NCBI RefSeq assembly: GCF_039544165.1
Contig: NZ_BAABLD010000008.1
Coordinates: forward strand, 496,001 to 560,000
Length of the DNA: 64,000 nucleotides
Reading direction: 5' to 3'
From: Viridibacterium curvum
GTDB taxonomy: Bacteria > Pseudomonadota > Gammaproteobacteria > Burkholderiales > Rhodocyclaceae
Below are positions 17,243-25,412 of this stretch, piece after piece. The notes beneath the pieces are model-generated. The model was not told the origin of the DNA and searched no databases. It saw only the letters and a program-made list of their open reading frames with translations. A program made the translations under genes and the position numbers. Position 1 is the stretch's first letter, and each line of letters starts with the position of its first letter.

Positions 17243-17973
17243 GGTGTGACTCCTGTGGTGGATGGCGTGAGCGGAAGTGGCATGGAAGATTCCAGTACCG
17301 GAAGATCGAGAGACAGGCCGACACGTGCAGCGGCACTGGCGATGTGTCGGCGCATGGCACGATGCGCGGCGGCGGTGTCGTGTGCGACCACGGCGTCGAG
17401 CACGACACGGTGCTCGAGCGCCGGCATCCATTCGCTGTCAGGGTCGGCAAAGGGCAGGCGCAGGCTGTGCGCAATCGGCGCTTCAAGCGAGTGGATGACA
17501 CTGGCAAGCATGGCGTTGCCGGCGATTTCGGCGATGGCCAGGTGAAAGGCAAGATCCGCCTCGGAGGCAGCGAGCAGGTCCTGTTGATGCAGGGCTTCTT
17601 CCATGGCGTGCTGGATGTCGGCCAGACGCTTCAGGCCCTGCGCGTCAGCACGTTGCGCGGCGAGCGCCGCCGCCCCCGGTTCGACGATGGCGCGGAACTG
17701 GAACACCACCTGCGGATCGTCGAACATCGGCGAGGCCGGCAGATCGGCCGTGGCGCGCACCGCACCATCGGCAACGAAGACGCCCTTGCCCGGCTGGATG
17801 TGCAGCAAGCCCAGGGCTTCCAGCGTCGATACCGCCTCGCGCAGCGCGCTGCGGCTGATGCCCAGCGAGGCGGCCAGCGCACGCTGACCCGGCAGCATGC
17901 TGCCACGGGCAAACTGGCCGTCCTGAATCTGACGTTGCAGTGCGCGGGCGGCGAAGCTGGAGAGTTTGGGCAT
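17239..17973 (-). CDS. GntR/FadR-family transcriptional regulator
   Basis: The 244-residue protein has an N-terminal winged helix-turn-helix (GSMLPGQRALAASLGISRSA then LREAVSTLEALGLLHIQ) and a C-terminal all-helical FCD domain. The FCD domain has metal-site-type residues in LAFHLAIAEIAGNAMLAS and HRVVLDAVVAHD. FCD regulators sense organic or amino acids and often control the adjacent transporter. The start is uncertain: ATG 17973 fits the domain start, while an in-frame ATG at 18033 would add 20 residues; neither has a strong RBS. It overlaps the binding-protein gene. Confidence 0.85.
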   Translation of the reverse strand: MPKLSSFAARALQRQIQDGQFARGSMLPGQRALAASLGISRSALREAVSTLEALGLLHIQPGKGVFVADGAVRATADLPASPMFDDPQVVFQFRAIVEPGAAALAAQRADAQGLKRLADIQHAMEEALHQQDLLAASEADLAFHLAIAEIAGNAMLASVIHSLEAPIAHSLRLPFADPDSEWMPALEHRVVLDAVVAHDTAAAHRAMRRHIASAAARVGLSLDLPVLESSMPLPLTPSTTGVTP

Positions 17974-18328
17974 TGGCGCAGGTCCGGGTGGCCCACTGGT
18001 TGGACCGGTCAGACCAGCTAGAGCATCTGGCATGCCAGCCCGACGATCATGACCTGAAAAGATTCGTCAAACCAGGCTGGACGGGCCTTTGCGGAGAGCG
18101 CGGAGCCTGCAGGACGGCTCGCTGGCAGCCTGACGAGACGGCGCCGGGCTGTGTCCGCGCACCGAAGCTGTGCAGTGCGCGAAAGAGCGCTCGCCGATCC
18201 CTGGCCGGTGTGGTGTCCTGACCTTCTTGCGCCGTCACAGCGCTGCCTGCAAACTTGATGCACATTCACAGAACAAGCTTGCGCACTGCCCCAGGCAGTA
18301 TGCGCAGCGTGCCAACGGGAGCCGGATC
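17974..18328. other. intergenic region between divergent GntR and PEP-CTERM genes
   Basis: About 355 nt lie between the GntR-type regulator and the PEP-CTERM gene. No convincing open frame, hairpin or sigma-70 promoter could be fixed by eye. It presumably holds both promoters. Confidence 0.35.
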
Positions 18329-19258
18329 ATGTCTCACGCATCACGTTTCTGCCCGCGCCGCATCGACGGTTTGCAGGCGCACCTCACTCCGCAAGGCCTG
18401 CAGCTGCGCAGCGCTTCCCTGCAGCACGACATCCAGCTCGGGCCGGTCGAGTCGCTGCTGTGGGAGCGGCTGGATGGCACGCAGAGCGTCAGCGCGCTGG
18501 CCGACCTGCTGTCGGCCGAGCTGGGGCAACGTGTCGCGACGCGCCAGCTGTGGACCGCCATCGACGCACTGGCCGACCAGGGTCTGCTCGTCGAACGCCC
18601 TGCACCGCCTGCGGCCGAGCGCGGGGTAAGCCGCCGCAACTGGTTGCGCGAGGGCGTCAACATGCTGGGGGTTGCAGGCCTGGGCGGCTTCGCTGCGTCG
18701 GCGCACGCACTGTCGGCAGAATCCGACACCAAGGCCAGCGAGCAGAGCAACAAGATTGCAAACGAACAGCAGGCCAAACTCAGCGCCGAAGAGAGCAGCA
18801 AGGTGAAGAGCGCCGAGCAGGACGCCAAAGCCGTTGCGCAAGAACAGAGCAACAAGGTTTCTGTAGAAGAGTCTTCGAAGCTCAAGGCCGCTGAGGAAGC
18901 CGCCAAGAGCTCGTCGCAGGAGCAAAGCAACAAGTTGCTCGCCGAGCAGCAGGCCAAACTGTCTCAGGAACAGTCCAGCAAGGCCTCGGGCGAGGAGAGC
19001 GCCAAGAGCGCCGAGGTGCAGGCCAAACTGTCAGCCGAGCAGAGCGCAAAGTCCGGTGGCAACGAGGAGCAAACAAACAAGGCCTCCGAGCAGCTCAACA
19101 AGTCGGCAGGCGAACAGGTCAGCAAGGGCGCCAGCAGTTCCAGCGGCAGCGTTGTGCCGGAGCCCGCCACCATCTCGCTGTTCGGCGCCGCGCTCGGCGC
19201 CGTGGCGCTCATCGAACTGCGTCGTCGCCGCGCCGCCGAGGCTGGCAAAGACGACTGA
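18329..19258 (+). CDS. PqqD/RRE-like domain, Tat-type signal, E-x3-K repeat, PEP-CTERM protein
   Basis: The 309-residue protein has four parts. Residues 10-95 resemble a PqqD-like winged-helix (RiPP recognition element) domain (LQAHLTPQGLQLRS.. LWERLDGTQSVSALADLL). Residues 100-128 hold a twin-arginine-like segment (SRRNWLREG, then a hydrophobic stretch ending ASAHA). Residues 131-268 hold 17 consecutive pentads of the form E-x-x-x-K (EQSNK, EQQAK, EESSK..) spaced 7-10 residues apart, with no aromatic, Pro, Cys, His, Arg or Met. Residues 276-309 form a PEP-CTERM tail (VVPEPATISLFG, hydrophobic helix, ELRRRR). PEP-CTERM tails are processed by exosortase, which is not encoded here. GGGAG precedes the ATG. 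It is tail to tail with an ATP-grasp fusion. The RRE call is by eye. Confidence 0.75.
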   Translation: MSHASRFCPRRIDGLQAHLTPQGLQLRSASLQHDIQLGPVESLLWERLDGTQSVSALADLLSAELGQRVATRQLWTAIDALADQGLLVERPAPPAAERGVSRRNWLREGVNMLGVAGLGGFAASAHALSAESDTKASEQSNKIANEQQAKLSAEESSKVKSAEQDAKAVAQEQSNKVSVEESSKLKAAEEAAKSSSQEQSNKLLAEQQAKLSQEQSSKASGEESAKSAEVQAKLSAEQSAKSGGNEEQTNKASEQLNKSAGEQVSKGASSSSGSVVPEPATISLFGAALGAVALIELRRRRAAEAGKDD

Positions 19259-19263
19259 ACAGC

Positions 19264-20724
19264 TCAGCCTGGCAGGTAGAAGAACTGCGTCAGCGTGATC
19301 TTCTCGCCCGCCTGCAGGGCCAGTGATTCGTGCAGGGCCGCTGCGTCCTGCGCGCCCTCGCCTGTCACGCTCAGCCAGCAGGCGAGGCGCCCGGCGCGTG
19401 GCGTGACCGACACCGCTGCTGGCTGCGCCTGTGGGAAATGCGTTTCGCCGCCAGGGCCTGCATCGTTGAGATAAAGAATCGCCGTCGCCACCAGGCGCAG
19501 GCCGCCCACCCGGTAGTCGTCTGAGTGCAGGGGGTGATGTTCGCCACCGCGATAGCGCCGGTAGCGCAGCGTCTGCCCCATGTGGTTATCCAGCCCCAGC
19601 AGGCTTTGCGCGCGCGTGGCCAGGGCGCCGACCAGGGGGTGCGCCGCCACGGGCAGCTCGCAGGACTCGCCCGTGAAGTCCGCCTTGAACTGGCTGCTCT
19701 GCGCGCGCAACCAGGCCGCGTCATCGAGCAGCGTGCGCAGCTGCTGCAGTTCATCGCCCGTCACGAAATCGTCCAGCACATACAGCTCGGGTGCATCGCC
19801 GAGGCGTTGCCCGCAATCACCGCGCCGCAGCGGGCCGCGTGATGCATGCCAGGGAGCGGGCGCTTCGCGGGGCGCAATGCCCTGCAGGCGCCGCGCCTTG
19901 TCGCACAGGTAGTCGAGCATCATGCCCGACACGGGTATCCCGCCATGCTCCTCGGCGTGCGGGTGATAGCAGGGGAAGTTCGCCTCCAGCAGATAGAGCC
20001 GGCCGCTGGCGTGGCGCAGGATGTCGACGCCGCCGAACTCCAGCCCCAGCGTCGCTACGGCGTCCACGGCAAGCTCGGCCATGTCGGCGTCGACCGCTGT
20101 CGTGAAGTCGTCGGCCGCCACGCTGCCGTAGCTGCGGAAGTCATCCACATCGAGCGGATTGCGATAGGCCACTGCCGCCTGCTGCCCGATGACCACCACG
20201 CGCCAGTGCTCGGCCTCGTCGACGTAGGACATGAGCATCGGCACCTTGCCCGTGGTGAGTGCGAAGTCGACCAGCGAGAACAGCGCTGGCAGCGAATCGG
20301 CGCGCAGCACACCCTTGCCGCCCGAGAAGCCCGCGAACTTGACGATCAGCGGGAAGCCGCCGAGGCGCTCGGCCCAGTCGCGCAGCAATTCGCGGTCAGC
20401 GCTGTGACAGTGGAAGTGACGCGGCACCGGCAGCCCTGCACGCTGGAAGGCCAGCAGCGGATTGCTGCAATGCTGCAGCACCGCCGCATCGTGCGCGTAG
20501 AAACTGGCCACACCCGGCGCGTAGAGGAACTGCTCGACACGTTGCGCCGCCAGCGACACGGCGGGGCGGTAGAGCAGCTCGCCCGCGCCCAGCACGCGCT
20601 CGGGGCGGTAGTCGAAGGCCGGCGCGTGATACTCGATGAACTCGATGCCGCGCGCAGCGGCCGCCGCCCTCAGCAGTGCCACCGTCTGCTGCGGCACGTT
20701 GTCGTTGATGCAGTGAAGGCGCAT
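19264..20724 (-). CDS. ATP-grasp ligase fused to a 2-oxoglutarate/Fe(II) oxygenase domain
   Basis: The 486-residue protein has a RimK-like ATP-grasp region in residues about 1-290: FPLIVKFAGFSGGKGVLRAD, EHWRVVVIGQQAAVAYRNPL and the Mg-binding GVDILRHASGRLYLLEANFP. A prolyl-4-hydroxylase-type domain occupies about 310-486: ELYVLDDFVTGDELQQL, the metal motif H-x-D in HHPLHSDDYR, ILYLNDAGPGGETHFPQ, a distal His in ALHESL and a 2-OG-binding Lys in GEKITLTQFFYL. ATP-grasp enzymes form amide or ester bonds through acyl phosphates; the second domain hydroxylates. ATG 20724 is preferred over TTG 20736. It lies 20 nt after the truncated sulfurtransferase and ends 5 nt from the PEP-CTERM stop. The substrate is unknown. 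Confidence 0.82.
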   Translation of the reverse strand: MRLHCINDNVPQQTVALLRAAAAARGIEFIEYHAPAFDYRPERVLGAGELLYRPAVSLAAQRVEQFLYAPGVASFYAHDAAVLQHCSNPLLAFQRAGLPVPRHFHCHSADRELLRDWAERLGGFPLIVKFAGFSGGKGVLRADSLPALFSLVDFALTTGKVPMLMSYVDEAEHWRVVVIGQQAAVAYRNPLDVDDFRSYGSVAADDFTTAVDADMAELAVDAVATLGLEFGGVDILRHASGRLYLLEANFPCYHPHAEEHGGIPVSGMMLDYLCDKARRLQGIAPREAPAPWHASRGPLRRGDCGQRLGDAPELYVLDDFVTGDELQQLRTLLDDAAWLRAQSSQFKADFTGESCELPVAAHPLVGALATRAQSLLGLDNHMGQTLRYRRYRGGEHHPLHSDDYRVGGLRLVATAILYLNDAGPGGETHFPQAQPAAVSVTPRAGRLACWLSVTGEGAQDAAALHESLALQAGEKITLTQFFYLPG

Positions 20725-20744
20725 GGTCGTGTGCAAACCTCGCC

Positions 20745-21065
20745 TCAGCCGCGCGCCACCGGCCGCGCCGCGCTGCTATCCCGCTCGCTCCACGAGCCCG
20801 GGTAGAGCGCCGCACCGGGCAAGCCGGCAACTTCCAGCGCAATCACACTTTCGGTGGCCTGCCCCGCGCGCACGACCAGCCATTCGGCACGCAGCTGATC
20901 GGTCGGCTTGATGAGGCGGTTGCGCGCACAGGTGGTGTCGCCGCCAACGGGGACCAGCGTCTCGTTCTCGCCGCGGGGGCGATCTGCAACGCGCGCATCG
21001 ATGATGCGGACCATGTCGAGGCTGGCCGGTACTGGGGCGGTAATGAGAGTCGTGTAGAACGGCAT
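20745..21065 (-). pseudogene. internally deleted sulfurtransferase (rhodanese-type) remnant
   Basis: The 106-residue frame aligns to both ends of the intact SseA-like protein at 26297-27142. MPFYTTLITA..VRIIDAR matches its N-terminus, and DRPRGENETLVPVGG..ARNR plus ALEVAGLPGAALYPGSWSE match its C-terminal half. The first rhodanese domain and the catalytic CGSGVTAC loop are gone. The 40 nt upstream also match the sseA leader (TTGYTACACTGCGC and CGAGCG blocks), so the promoter was duplicated too. It cannot be a sulfurtransferase. It lies 20 nt before the ATP-grasp gene and may now serve as its leader, or encode a small protein of new function. Confidence 0.75.
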
Positions 21066-21193
21066 GCTGCGCGCTCGTTTGGTGTTGGGCGCAGTGTAGC
21101 AAGGCGGTTTGGCCAGGCGCCGTGTCGCACAATGAAAACCGACCCGACCTGCAGCAGGTGCCGCTGCAGGTCGGGCCGGGGACTCGCTCAGAC

Positions 21194-22168
21194 TCAGGCG
21201 CTGGCGGGCGTGGTGCGCGTCTTCCAGAGCGAGAACAGCACGCCACCCGCGATCAGGCCAAGGGTCACCGACAGACTCAGCGCAGCCGGGATCTTGCCGA
21301 TGATGCCGACCAGGAAGATCTTCGCGCCGATGAACACGAGGACCAGGGCCAGCGCGTACTTGAGGTAGGTGAAGCGATGGATCATCGCTGCCAGCGCAAA
21401 GTACAGGGCACGCAGACCCAGGATGGCGAAGATGTTGCTGGTGTAGACCAGGAAGGGCTCCTGCGTGATGGCGAAGACCGCCGGCACGCTGTCGACCGCA
21501 AAGATGAGGTCGACCAACTCGATCATGATCAGCGCCAGCAGCAGCGGCGTGGCAAACCACAGCTGACGGCCCGGCTTGGCGGGATCAGGCTGGCGCACCG
21601 CGAACTTCTCACCGTGCAGTTCGTCAGTCACCCGCAGATGCTTGCGCAGGAAACGCAGCACCGGGTTGGTGGCAATGTCGGGCATGTGGTTCGCCGCAGT
21701 GAACATGCGCACACCGGTGATGAGCAGGAAGCCACCGAAAACGTAAAGCAGCCAGGAGAAGTTCGCAACCATGGCAGCACCAAGGCCGATCATGATGGCA
21801 CGCAAGACGATGACGCCCATGATCCCCCAGAACAGCACGCGGTGCTGATAGACGCGCGGCACGGCGAAGTAGGTGAAGATCATCGAGATGACGAAGACGT
21901 TGTCGAGCGACAGGCTCTTCTCGACAAAGAATGCGGTGTAGTAGGCCACTCCCGATTCTGGCCCCTGCAGCCACCAGACCCAGGCACCAAACAGCACGGC
22001 AACCGCTATGTAGCCAGCCGAGAGCCACAGGCTCTCGGCCACGCCGATCTCGCGCTGATCGCGGTGCAGTACACCCAGGTCAAAGGCAAGCAGTACGCCC
22101 ACGATGGTGGCGAACGCGAGCCACATCCAGACGGCGTGGCCCAGGAAGTCGGCGTTGAGGAATTCCAT
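21194..22168 (-). CDS. TerC/Alx-family integral membrane protein
   Basis: The 324-residue protein has about nine membrane helices and the TerC signature segments. These include VEKSLSLDNVFVISMIFTYF and LIMIELVDLIFAVDSVPAVF, each with acidic residues inside the membrane, and SNIFAILGLRALYFALAAMI. TerC/Alx proteins are linked to tellurite resistance, alkaline stress and Mn2+ homeostasis. It follows the TerB-like gene by 1 nt and belongs to an HPF-TerB-TerC operon. I found no Mn-sensing riboswitch (yybP-ykoY type) upstream of the operon. Confidence 0.88.
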   Translation of the reverse strand: MEFLNADFLGHAVWMWLAFATIVGVLLAFDLGVLHRDQREIGVAESLWLSAGYIAVAVLFGAWVWWLQGPESGVAYYTAFFVEKSLSLDNVFVISMIFTYFAVPRVYQHRVLFWGIMGVIVLRAIMIGLGAAMVANFSWLLYVFGGFLLITGVRMFTAANHMPDIATNPVLRFLRKHLRVTDELHGEKFAVRQPDPAKPGRQLWFATPLLLALIMIELVDLIFAVDSVPAVFAITQEPFLVYTSNIFAILGLRALYFALAAMIHRFTYLKYALALVLVFIGAKIFLVGIIGKIPAALSLSVTLGLIAGGVLFSLWKTRTTPASA

Positions 22169-22169
22169 G

Positions 22170-22637
22170 TCAGTACGTTCCAGGTTGGGTTTGCAATCGG
22201 ATGCCCGTCATCGCGGCGTGTTGCCGCTTGATGGTCTCGGGCGCGGGAGAGGCTGGCGCCTGCCAGGCGCGCAGCATCGCCTGCAGGAAGATGGATTCGC
22301 CGCGATGGAAGCGCAGGTCGGCACGGATGATACGCAGGGCCAGCCGCACGATCTCGTTGCGCAGCACTTCGTCGTCAATCTCGGCAAACAGCGCCTTCAT
22401 GATTGCCGGCGACACCATGCAGCGTTCTGCCGCATCGACGCGGGCCTCGGTCAGCACGTCGCTGCAGAAATCGCGCAGCACCTGCTCGAAAGCCTGTTCG
22501 GACAAACCGAAGCGGCTCGTGTCCTGCAAGGCATCGATCAGGCTCATCTCGGCGGCATCCAGCTCACCATCGGCAAGGACGGCGAGCGCCAGAATACGGG
22601 CGGCGGCTTGGGGGCTGTTACGACGATACTGTCTCAT
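22170..22637 (-). CDS. TerB-like protein
   Basis: The 155-residue soluble helical protein contains AARILALAVLADGELDAAEM near residues 12-31 and several further amphipathic helices. This is the acidic metal-binding-type start of the tellurite-resistance TerB fold. TerB proteins bind divalent metal and associate with the membrane partner TerC, whose homologue follows 1 nt downstream. GAGGA precedes the ATG at 22637. The family assignment rests on this motif and the TerC neighbour. Confidence 0.7.
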   Translation of the reverse strand: MRQYRRNSPQAAARILALAVLADGELDAAEMSLIDALQDTSRFGLSEQAFEQVLRDFCSDVLTEARVDAAERCMVSPAIMKALFAEIDDEVLRNEIVRLALRIIRADLRFHRGESIFLQAMLRAWQAPASPAPETIKRQHAAMTGIRLQTQPGTY

Positions 22638-22647
22638 TGTGGTTTCC

Positions 22648-23067
22648 TCACTCTTCGTTGTAGGCAACGGTGACTGCGCGGGCTGAGCGCAGGGCAAAGC
22701 GGCGACGCGAATCCAGCAGGTGTCTGGTGGCGTCGCCGAACACGCGCTCGTGCCGCCGGCCGGCCAGCTGCATGCGCTCCAGGCGGCGACTGGCCACGCG
22801 GCCGGCACGGGCCAGCGCACGGTCGATCAGGGTATAGACGTCGGAGCCTGAGTCCTCAACAACAGCCTCCGGCGCCCCCTCCAGCTGAACGCTGACCAGG
22901 CAGCGCTTGTCTACGCCACCACGCGGGCCGTTTTCGTCAGAGAGGTGAATCGTCACGCGGCGGATGCGGCTTGAAAGGCGAGACAGCGCAAACGTGGCAC
23001 GCCGGCTCGCGTGTTCGCGGATGGCGTCGCTCATCTCCAGGTTGCCGGATTGAATCTCGATCTGCAT
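22648..23067 (-). CDS. HPF/RaiA-family ribosome-associated protein
   Basis: The 139-residue protein starts MQIEIQSGNLEMSDAIREHA and contains IRRVTIHLSDENGPRGGVDK and CLVSVQLEGAPEAVVEDSGS. This is the beta-alpha-beta-beta-beta-alpha fold of the sigma-54 modulation/HPF family that inactivates ribosomes in stationary phase. The long, very basic C-terminal tail from about residue 105 lacks the dimerisation domain of long HPF. AAAGGAG precedes the ATG. It is the first gene of an operon with TerB- and TerC-like genes, an uncommon partnership. Confidence 0.82.
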   Translation of the reverse strand: MQIEIQSGNLEMSDAIREHASRRATFALSRLSSRIRRVTIHLSDENGPRGGVDKRCLVSVQLEGAPEAVVEDSGSDVYTLIDRALARAGRVASRRLERMQLAGRRHERVFGDATRHLLDSRRRFALRSARAVTVAYNEE

Positions 23068-23183
23068 GGTGTGCTCCTTTCACCGGGTTGTAGAACCTTG
23101 TGAAGCCATTGTGGGCATCACCGATGCGCAGGTAAAATCGATTTTTCAGCAAAGAAACTTCGGTTTTCTCGAAGAGTCTGACG

Positions 23184-24113
23184 ATGAACTACAAGCACCT
23201 GCATTACTTCTGGAGCGTGGCTCGGGCCGGCAGCATCGCCAAGGCCAGCGAGAAGCTTTTCATCACGCCACAAACTCTCAGCGGGCAGATCAAGCTGCTT
23301 GAAGACCAGCTGGGGCATGCGCTCTTCCGCAAATCGGGGCGCAAACTGGAGCTCACCGAAGAGGGGCGCTTCGTGCTCGACTATGCTGAAGACATTTTCT
23401 CGCTGGGCGCCGAGCTGGAGAGTGCGCTGCGCAGTGGCGCCGCCCTGCAGCAAGCCATCGAGTTCCGCGTTGGCGTTGCCGATTCGGTGCCCAAGTCTGT
23501 CGCGCTGCGCCTGCTGGAACCTGCCATGCAACTGGCCGAGCCGGTGCGCATGGTGTGCCGCGAGTGGAAGCTCGATCGCCTGCTCTCCGAGCTCGCACTG
23601 CACCGGCTGGATCTGGTGATTTCAGATGCGCCCATGCCGCCGGGCAGCGGTCTCAAGGCTTTCAATCATCAGTTGGGCCGTTCGACCATCAGCTTCTTTG
23701 CAGCACCTGCCATCGCGGCGCAATGCAAGGGGGCGTTCCCCGCTTCGCTGGATGGCGTACCCATGCTGTGCATGGGTGACGACGCAGCGGTATGGGGCGG
23801 CTTTCGCAGCTGGCTGGACCGCCACGGCATCCAGCCACGCATCGTGGCCGAGTTCGACGATGGCGCGCTGATGAAGGCTTTTGGCGGCGCGGGGCACGGC
23901 GTGTTCATGGGGCCCAGCGTGCTGGCTGAAGAGATCTGCCGCCAGTACGGCGTCACCGTCGTCGGCGAGAGCGAGGAGCTGACCGAATCGTTCTACGCCG
24001 TGTCGGTCGAACGACGCATCACGCACCCCTGCGTGGCCGCAATCACCGAGGCGGCACGCACGGCCCTCTTCGCGCCGAAGAAGGCGGCTGCGCGCAAGCG
24101 CCGCAGCCGCTGA
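23184..24113 (+). CDS. LysR-family regulator, NhaR-like
   Basis: The 309-residue protein starts MNYKHLHYFWSVARAGSIAK, with the winged-helix segment TPQTLSGQIKLLEDQLGHAL. This N-terminus is characteristic of NhaR, the Na+-responsive activator of the NhaA antiporter. A LysR substrate-binding domain follows from about residue 95. No nhaA lies next to it; instead it is convergent with an SbtA-type sodium-dependent bicarbonate transporter. A second protein of the same subfamily is encoded on the far side of that transporter at 25413. Confidence 0.83.
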   Translation: MNYKHLHYFWSVARAGSIAKASEKLFITPQTLSGQIKLLEDQLGHALFRKSGRKLELTEEGRFVLDYAEDIFSLGAELESALRSGAALQQAIEFRVGVADSVPKSVALRLLEPAMQLAEPVRMVCREWKLDRLLSELALHRLDLVISDAPMPPGSGLKAFNHQLGRSTISFFAAPAIAAQCKGAFPASLDGVPMLCMGDDAAVWGGFRSWLDRHGIQPRIVAEFDDGALMKAFGGAGHGVFMGPSVLAEEICRQYGVTVVGESEELTESFYAVSVERRITHPCVAAITEAARTALFAPKKAAARKRRSR

Positions 24114-24122
24114 ATCGCGCCG

Positions 24123-25088
24123 TCATAGCAGGCGACTGGCGATGCTCGTGTAGAGCGGAATGCCGAGCAGGATGTTGAGCGGGAAGGTCAGCCCCAGCGA
24201 CATGCCGAAGTAGAGCGAGGGGCTGGCCTCGGGAATCGCGTGACGCACCACGGCCGGCACGGCGATGTACGAAGCGCTCGCCGCCAGCACCATTAACAGC
24301 GCGGCGTTGCCACTCTCCAGCCCCGCCAGCCAGGCCAGCAGCAGCGCCAGCGATGCGTGCACCAGCGGCCCCAGCACGGCATAGGCGAGCAGGAAGGGCG
24401 GCTGCCCGCGCAGCTTGCCCATGTTGCGCGCAGCCAGCAGGCCCATGTCGAGCAGGAAGAACGACAGCATCCCCTTGAACAGGTCACCCGAGAAAGGCTG
24501 CATGGCTTGCCGTCCGGACTCGCCCGAGACGAAGCCCACCACCATCGCGCCCAGCAGCAGGAGCTGCGCGCCATCGGTCAGCGATTCGTGCAGCAGCTTG
24601 CGCAGCGAGAGATTGCCGGTCGTTGCCTGCCCTCCTGCCCCCAGCGAGCGCACATGGTTGGCGAGGAACACCGCCATGATGATCGCCGGCGACTCCATCA
24701 GCGCCATCGCCGCCGCCATGTGGCCGCCGTAAGGCGTGCCTGACGACTCCAGGTGTTGCACGGCGGTGATGAACGTGACCGCGCTCACCGAGCCGTAGGT
24801 CGCAGCGATCGCCGCCGCATCGAATCCCGACACGAAGCGCCGCAGCACCATGTACCCCGCAGCAGGTACCACGACCGCCAGCAGCAGCGCGAGCGACAGG
24901 CTGATGGCCACCTCGGCCGTCAGCCCCGAGGCCGACAGGGCGAAGCCGCCCTTGAGGCCCAGCGCCATCAACAGGTACAGGGAGAGGAAGCGGGAAATCT
25001 GTGCCGGGATCTCCAGGTTGGAGCGGATGGCACCGGCCAGCAGGCCGAATACGAAGAAGAGGATGGCAGGGTCGAGGAGTGGCTTCAT
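24123..25088 (-). CDS. SbtA-type sodium-dependent bicarbonate transporter
   Basis: The 321-residue protein has about ten membrane helices. Family segments are LLMALGLKGGFALSASGL, AAIAATYGSVSAVTFITAVQ (the GSVSAVTF motif of the SbtA family) and a matching second-half segment VLAASASYIAVPAVVRHAIP. SbtA proteins import bicarbonate with Na+; in heterotrophs they may supply carboxylases. The start overlaps the stop of a 71-residue protein gene in an ATGA. No SbtB-type PII protein is present. NhaR-like regulators flank the pair. Confidence 0.85.
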   Translation of the reverse strand: MKPLLDPAILFFVFGLLAGAIRSNLEIPAQISRFLSLYLLMALGLKGGFALSASGLTAEVAISLSLALLLAVVVPAAGYMVLRRFVSGFDAAAIAATYGSVSAVTFITAVQHLESSGTPYGGHMAAAMALMESPAIIMAVFLANHVRSLGAGGQATTGNLSLRKLLHESLTDGAQLLLLGAMVVGFVSGESGRQAMQPFSGDLFKGMLSFFLLDMGLLAARNMGKLRGQPPFLLAYAVLGPLVHASLALLLAWLAGLESGNAALLMVLAASASYIAVPAVVRHAIPEASPSLYFGMSLGLTFPLNILLGIPLYTSIASRLL

Positions 25089-25300
25089 GGGCGGGGTTTG
25101 TAAAGCGGTGGTACGGGGGGCGCTGCAACCGTTGAGCCGGCCGCGTCGTCCCGGCGCGACAAGCCGGCCTGAGGATCCGGATCAGACGACGCATCACGCT
25201 GCGCCGCCGGCGCAACCGGTGTGACGGGGCTTACCGGTGCAACGCCGGTACGGCGCGGTAGCCAACGCAGCGCGTCGGCAAAAGAGCCCACGGGAATCAT
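25085..25300 (-). CDS. small proline-rich protein coupled to the SbtA-type gene
   Basis: The 71-residue protein (MIPVGSFADALRWLPRR..) has a short amphipathic N-terminus and a long Pro/Ala/Val-rich low-complexity C-terminus, ending PPVPPLYKPRP. There is no membrane helix or cysteine. A strong GAGGAGG precedes the ATG at 25300, and the stop overlaps the SbtA start in an ATGA, so translation of the two is coupled. I recognise no family; a regulatory or leader role for the transporter is inferred only from the coupling. Confidence 0.6.
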   Translation of the reverse strand: MIPVGSFADALRWLPRRTGVAPVSPVTPVAPAAQRDASSDPDPQAGLSRRDDAAGSTVAAPPVPPLYKPRP

Positions 25301-25412
25301 GGCTGCCTCCTCAAGTACGCGGTCGAAGTACTTCATGCAGTGCAGCATGACGTATCCGTGACACAAGAAAAAGCAGACAATAAAGAACTGTTACTTCCGG
25401 AAAACAGAAGTC

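Noticed and set aside
22169..23183. Mn-sensing yybP-ykoY riboswitch ahead of the TerC/Alx-like gene
   Set aside because: The TerC gene is last in an operon, and neither the short gaps nor the 116-nt leader of the first gene shows the conserved elements of this riboswitch.
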